DNA of 31,187 nt, taken from positions 1-31,187 of the forward strand of contig JAJYOT010000014.1 in assembly GCA_021796015.1 (NCBI GenBank), given 5' to 3'. The notes below the pieces were generated by a model. That model ran no database searches, was not told the origin of the DNA, and saw only the letters and a program-made list of their open reading frames with translations. The first letter of the stretch is position 1, and every line of letters begins with the position of its first letter. A program made the translations under genes and the position numbers. The DNA comes from a bacterium. Lineage in GTDB: Bacteria; Elusimicrobiota; Elusimicrobia; UBA1565; UBA9628. This document shows, one piece after another, positions 29,486-31,187 of the stretch.

Positions 29486-30702
29486 CAAGCCTCCTTGGTA
29501 AGACCGCCCTCCCAGGCCTGGACTCGAACCAGGAATAACGGATTCAAAGTCCGCTGTGATACCATTTCACCACCTGGGAATAAATCGCAATTTTCATAAT
29601 AATTTCCATCTATTTTAGCAAATGCCTCGGCTTCGGCAACGCTCTTTCGCTCAGCGGTTTTGTCCACCTGGGTGTCCATTTGAAAAGCGGGAACGATGGA
29701 GTCCAACGCCTTAATGGCCCGCGACTTGTGCGCGGGAGCGAGATGGGAATAGCGTTCAGTCATACGCGAGCATTTATGGCCTAGGATGGCGCCAACGGTC
29801 GAAATATCCACGCCCCCCATAACTAAATGGCTCGCCGCTGAATGCCGAAGGGTATGAAACACGACATCCGAAAGTCCCACCTCTTTAACCGCCCGATCAA
29901 AAGCATACCTAACCCGCCCATACAAGCGAGTCCGACTTCCGGGACTCGGAAACACGTAGGGCGAACCCGCGACTTTTTGAATGGATTGAAGAGTTCGCAA
30001 AACCGGCAAGCTCATCGGCACAAAACGGGAGCTTCCATTCTTGGAATCGCGAACTCGGAGAACCATGTTTTGAAGATCCACATCATCCCAGGTCAAACCC
30101 AAAACCTCGGCCTTTCGCATTCCCGAGCATACGGCCACAATGATTATGGGACGAAGCCACTCCGGACTGGCCGCAAGCAAAGCGGCTATCTCGCCCTTTT
30201 CGAGGAAGCGAACGCGAGCGTTGTTTTCAGAGTACAATTTAACCTTGAGGGCGGGGTTTCCGGTCGCCTTGCCCCATTCCATGGCTTTGGAAAACATGGT
30301 CTTGATTGCGGCGATATGCCGGTTTAAAGTCGCGGGCTTGAGTTTCGAGCGATGTTCGGCGCGGTAGGCTTCGAGTTTCAGCGGCGTGATCTCCGAGAGG
30401 CGGACGCTTCCAAAGTATTTGACGAAGCCCCCGAGAATCCGCTTGTCATCTCTCCATGATTTTTTGGACGGTCGGGCATGGTTCTCAACGTAAAGCTCGG
30501 CCATTTCGCCAAGAGTCGTATTCGACTCCTGGCGCTTTTCTAAAAATCTGCCCTCGGCGATTTCAACACGGCGTTTTTGCAAAACCAATCCGGCCTGGGC
30601 CCTGTTCGGCCCAATCCGCTCGCGAATCCTCCGGCCCTGGAAGCGGTAATCAATATACCAATCCCAACTGCCGTCCGATTTTTGTTTCCGATACACGCTC
30701 AT
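29485..30702 (-). CDS. int: Phage/ICE-type tyrosine recombinase (integrase) whose frame runs through tRNA-Gln
   Basis: This is a 405-aa protein. An N-terminal Arm-binding-like domain (SWDWYIDYRFQGRRIRERIG) is followed by a SAM-like core-binding domain (residues ~62-150: LGEMAELYVENHARPSKKSW, LKPATLNRHIAAIKTMFSKA) and a catalytic domain with R196 (GMRKAEVLGL), H283 and R286 (HTLRHSAASHL), H309 (LGH) and the nucleophile Y318 (TERYSHL). Residues ~375-405 are translated from tRNA-Gln and the spacer to glmU, so the C-terminus probably comes from the target site. The ATG overlaps the excisionase-like gene's stop (ATGA). It mobilises the element that extends beyond the right edge. Confidence 0.92.
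   Translation of the reverse strand: MSVYRKQKSDGSWDWYIDYRFQGRRIRERIGPNRAQAGLVLQKRRVEIAEGRFLEKRQESNTTLGEMAELYVENHARPSKKSWRDDKRILGGFVKYFGSVRLSEITPLKLEAYRAEHRSKLKPATLNRHIAAIKTMFSKAMEWGKATGNPALKVKLYSENNARVRFLEKGEIAALLAASPEWLRPIIIVAVCSGMRKAEVLGLTWDDVDLQNMVLRVRDSKNGSSRFVPMSLPVLRTLQSIQKVAGSPYVFPSPGSRTRLYGRVRYAFDRAVKEVGLSDVVFHTLRHSAASHLVMGGVDISTVGAILGHKCSRMTERYSHLAPAHKSRAIKALDSIVPAFQMDTQVDKTAERKSVAEAEAFAKIDGNYYENCDLFPGGEMVSQRTLNPLFLVRVQAWEGGLTKEA
29509..29579 (-). tRNA. tRNA-Gln(TTG), CCA not encoded; probable integration target
   Basis: The minus strand folds completely. Acceptor TCCCAGG pairs with CCTGGGA and the D-arm is GTGA/TCAC. The anticodon arm is GCGGA-CTTTGAA-TCCGT with anticodon TTG, and the T-arm is CCTGG-TTCGAGT-CCAGG. 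The gene lies inside the 3' end of the integrase frame. A TTGCTA-17 bp-TATGAA pair upstream, within integrase coding DNA, could be its promoter. Confidence 0.92.
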
Positions 30703-30950
30703 AGGACCTCCGATTCTAGCAATTTTTTAGCTCCAAATTCTTTGATCGGGCGAGATTTTTCCTTTGTCCAAATCTCAATCTCGTCCGGCCGGAATCGAAC
30801 CAGCGTCCCCCCAATCTTGTAAAATGGAATTCTCCGCTGGCTAACCCACTCATAGATAGTCCGCCTCGAAACATGTAGGCGGCGCGCCACGATGTCCACC
30901 GTTATAAATCCGGAGTCTTCGCCTGTTTTCTCAATACCATCAAAGCGCAT
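30699..30950 (-). CDS. Excisionase-like / MerR-type helix-turn-helix DNA-binding protein
   Basis: The start at 30950 is chosen because GGGGAGG lies 8 nt upstream (30956 is also possible). The longer frame back to 31091 overlaps another gene. The 83-aa product contains FITVDIVARRLHVSRRTIYEWVSQRRIPFYKIGGTLVRF, the helix-turn-helix and wing of the AlpA/excisionase (HTH_17) family, then DEIEIWTKEKSR. Such proteins act as recombination directionality factors or repressors beside integrases. It overlaps int (ATGA) and is itself overlapped by the upstream gene, so all three form one operon of the integrated element. Confidence 0.85.
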   Translation of the reverse strand: MRFDGIEKTGEDSGFITVDIVARRLHVSRRTIYEWVSQRRIPFYKIGGTLVRFRPDEIEIWTKEKSRPIKEFGAKKLLESEVL

Positions 30951-31187
30951 GCGCATACCCTCCCCGCAATTCCGCTGCGGCGTTAATGACGATCGGCTCT
31001 GGCCGTTTCTCCAAATAAATCTCTCCGCCGCAGTAACCCACGAAGGGGCATGTTCCCAGCGATTTTTGGAAGTCCTCAATGGAGGAGACATAGATGAAGT
31101 CAGCCATTAATTTCCGCGCCCGCGACAGCAGCAGCCGGGGGCCGTTCGGAAAGGAGCTGATGTAAAGAACGACCGCCGTGCGGGGAA
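30940..31187 (-). CDS. C-terminal part of an unrecognised protein of the integrated element (partial)
   Basis: The minus-strand frame is open from the window edge to TGA at 30940-30942, about 81 residues. They include TAVVLYISSFPNGPRLLLSR, MADFIYVSSIEDFQKSLGTC, PFVGYCGGEIYLEKRPEPIV and INAAAELRGGYAHAL. Its end overlaps the start of the excisionase-like gene by 11 nt, a coupled junction. The composition is protein-like and competes successfully with the alternative N-terminal extension of the HTH gene in another frame. No family is recognised; the N-terminus lies outside the window. Confidence 0.6.
   Translation of the reverse strand, partial: PRTAVVLYISSFPNGPRLLLSRARKLMADFIYVSSIEDFQKSLGTCPFVGYCGGEIYLEKRPEPIVINAAAELRGGYAHAL

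Noticed and set aside
30951..31091. N-terminal extension of the excisionase-like gene
   Set aside because: It overlaps the protein-like partial gene in another frame and lacks a ribosome-binding site, whereas ATG 30950 has GGGGAGG 8 nt upstream.

Overview
The window comes from a diderm (Gram-negative type) bacterium. It carries pal, cpoB and tolB, Sec and lipoprotein signal peptides, and a class A penicillin-binding protein. The gene order glmU-prs-rplY-pth and the mixed gene content fit a poorly sampled lineage, perhaps Elusimicrobiota or Omnitrophota. That placement is a guess from gene style, not a phylogeny. The left third (about 1-11.84 kb) and the extreme right (about 29.5-31.2 kb) look accessory. 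The middle (about 11.9-29.5 kb) looks like chromosomal core.

Left accessory region. Four RHS/YD-repeat genes lie head to tail on the minus strand (7663 down to beyond base 1). None has a signal peptide, PAAR domain or normal N-terminus. The three whose 3' ends are in the window share a nearly identical core, then diverge after the last RYYDP/DPLG block into unrelated C-terminal tails. Each is followed at once, usually with a 4-10 nt overlap, by a small non-RHS gene: a 115-aa membrane protein, a 255-aa polytopic membrane protein, and a 181-aa secreted protein. This is the layout of an array of 'orphan' RHS toxin-tip/immunity cassettes. The tail of the third cassette has an L,D-transpeptidase-like signature, and its partner carries a signal peptide, so this looks like a peptidoglycan-directed toxin with a periplasmic immunity protein.

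Next on the plus strand are two AbiE-like toxin-antitoxin modules. The first is an XRE regulator plus nucleotidyltransferase, with an 18-bp-arm palindrome between the -10 and the start codon. The second is AbiEi plus a truncated AbiEii, with two matching operator-like inverted repeats. Between them lie 1.3 kb without genes, filled by two diverged copies of a unit about 635 bp long with a strong hairpin and a C-poor plus strand. A third partial copy touches the RHS array. The region ends at the 5' half of a tRNA-Val gene broken in its anticodon loop.

Core region. In order: a GT2/GT21-type glycosyltransferase; pal-cpoB-tolB (minus); an unrecognised 299-aa protein, an acyltransferase fused to a holo-ACP-synthase-like domain, and a malonyl-CoA:ACP transacylase-like protein (plus); a secreted orphan (minus); an AlkZ-like winged-helix protein; tRNA-Glu with a duplicated 3' end; PBP1A; then a minus-strand run glmU-prs-rplY-pth-small membrane protein-pmbA. 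These genes serve envelope integrity, murein precursor and polymer synthesis, translation and acyl-carrier metabolism.

Right edge. A tyrosine recombinase and an excisionase-like HTH gene, preceded by the end of an unknown gene, abut tRNA-Gln(TTG). The integrase reading frame runs in frame through the whole tRNA gene and stops exactly at the glmU start codon, which marks an integrated element extending beyond the window.
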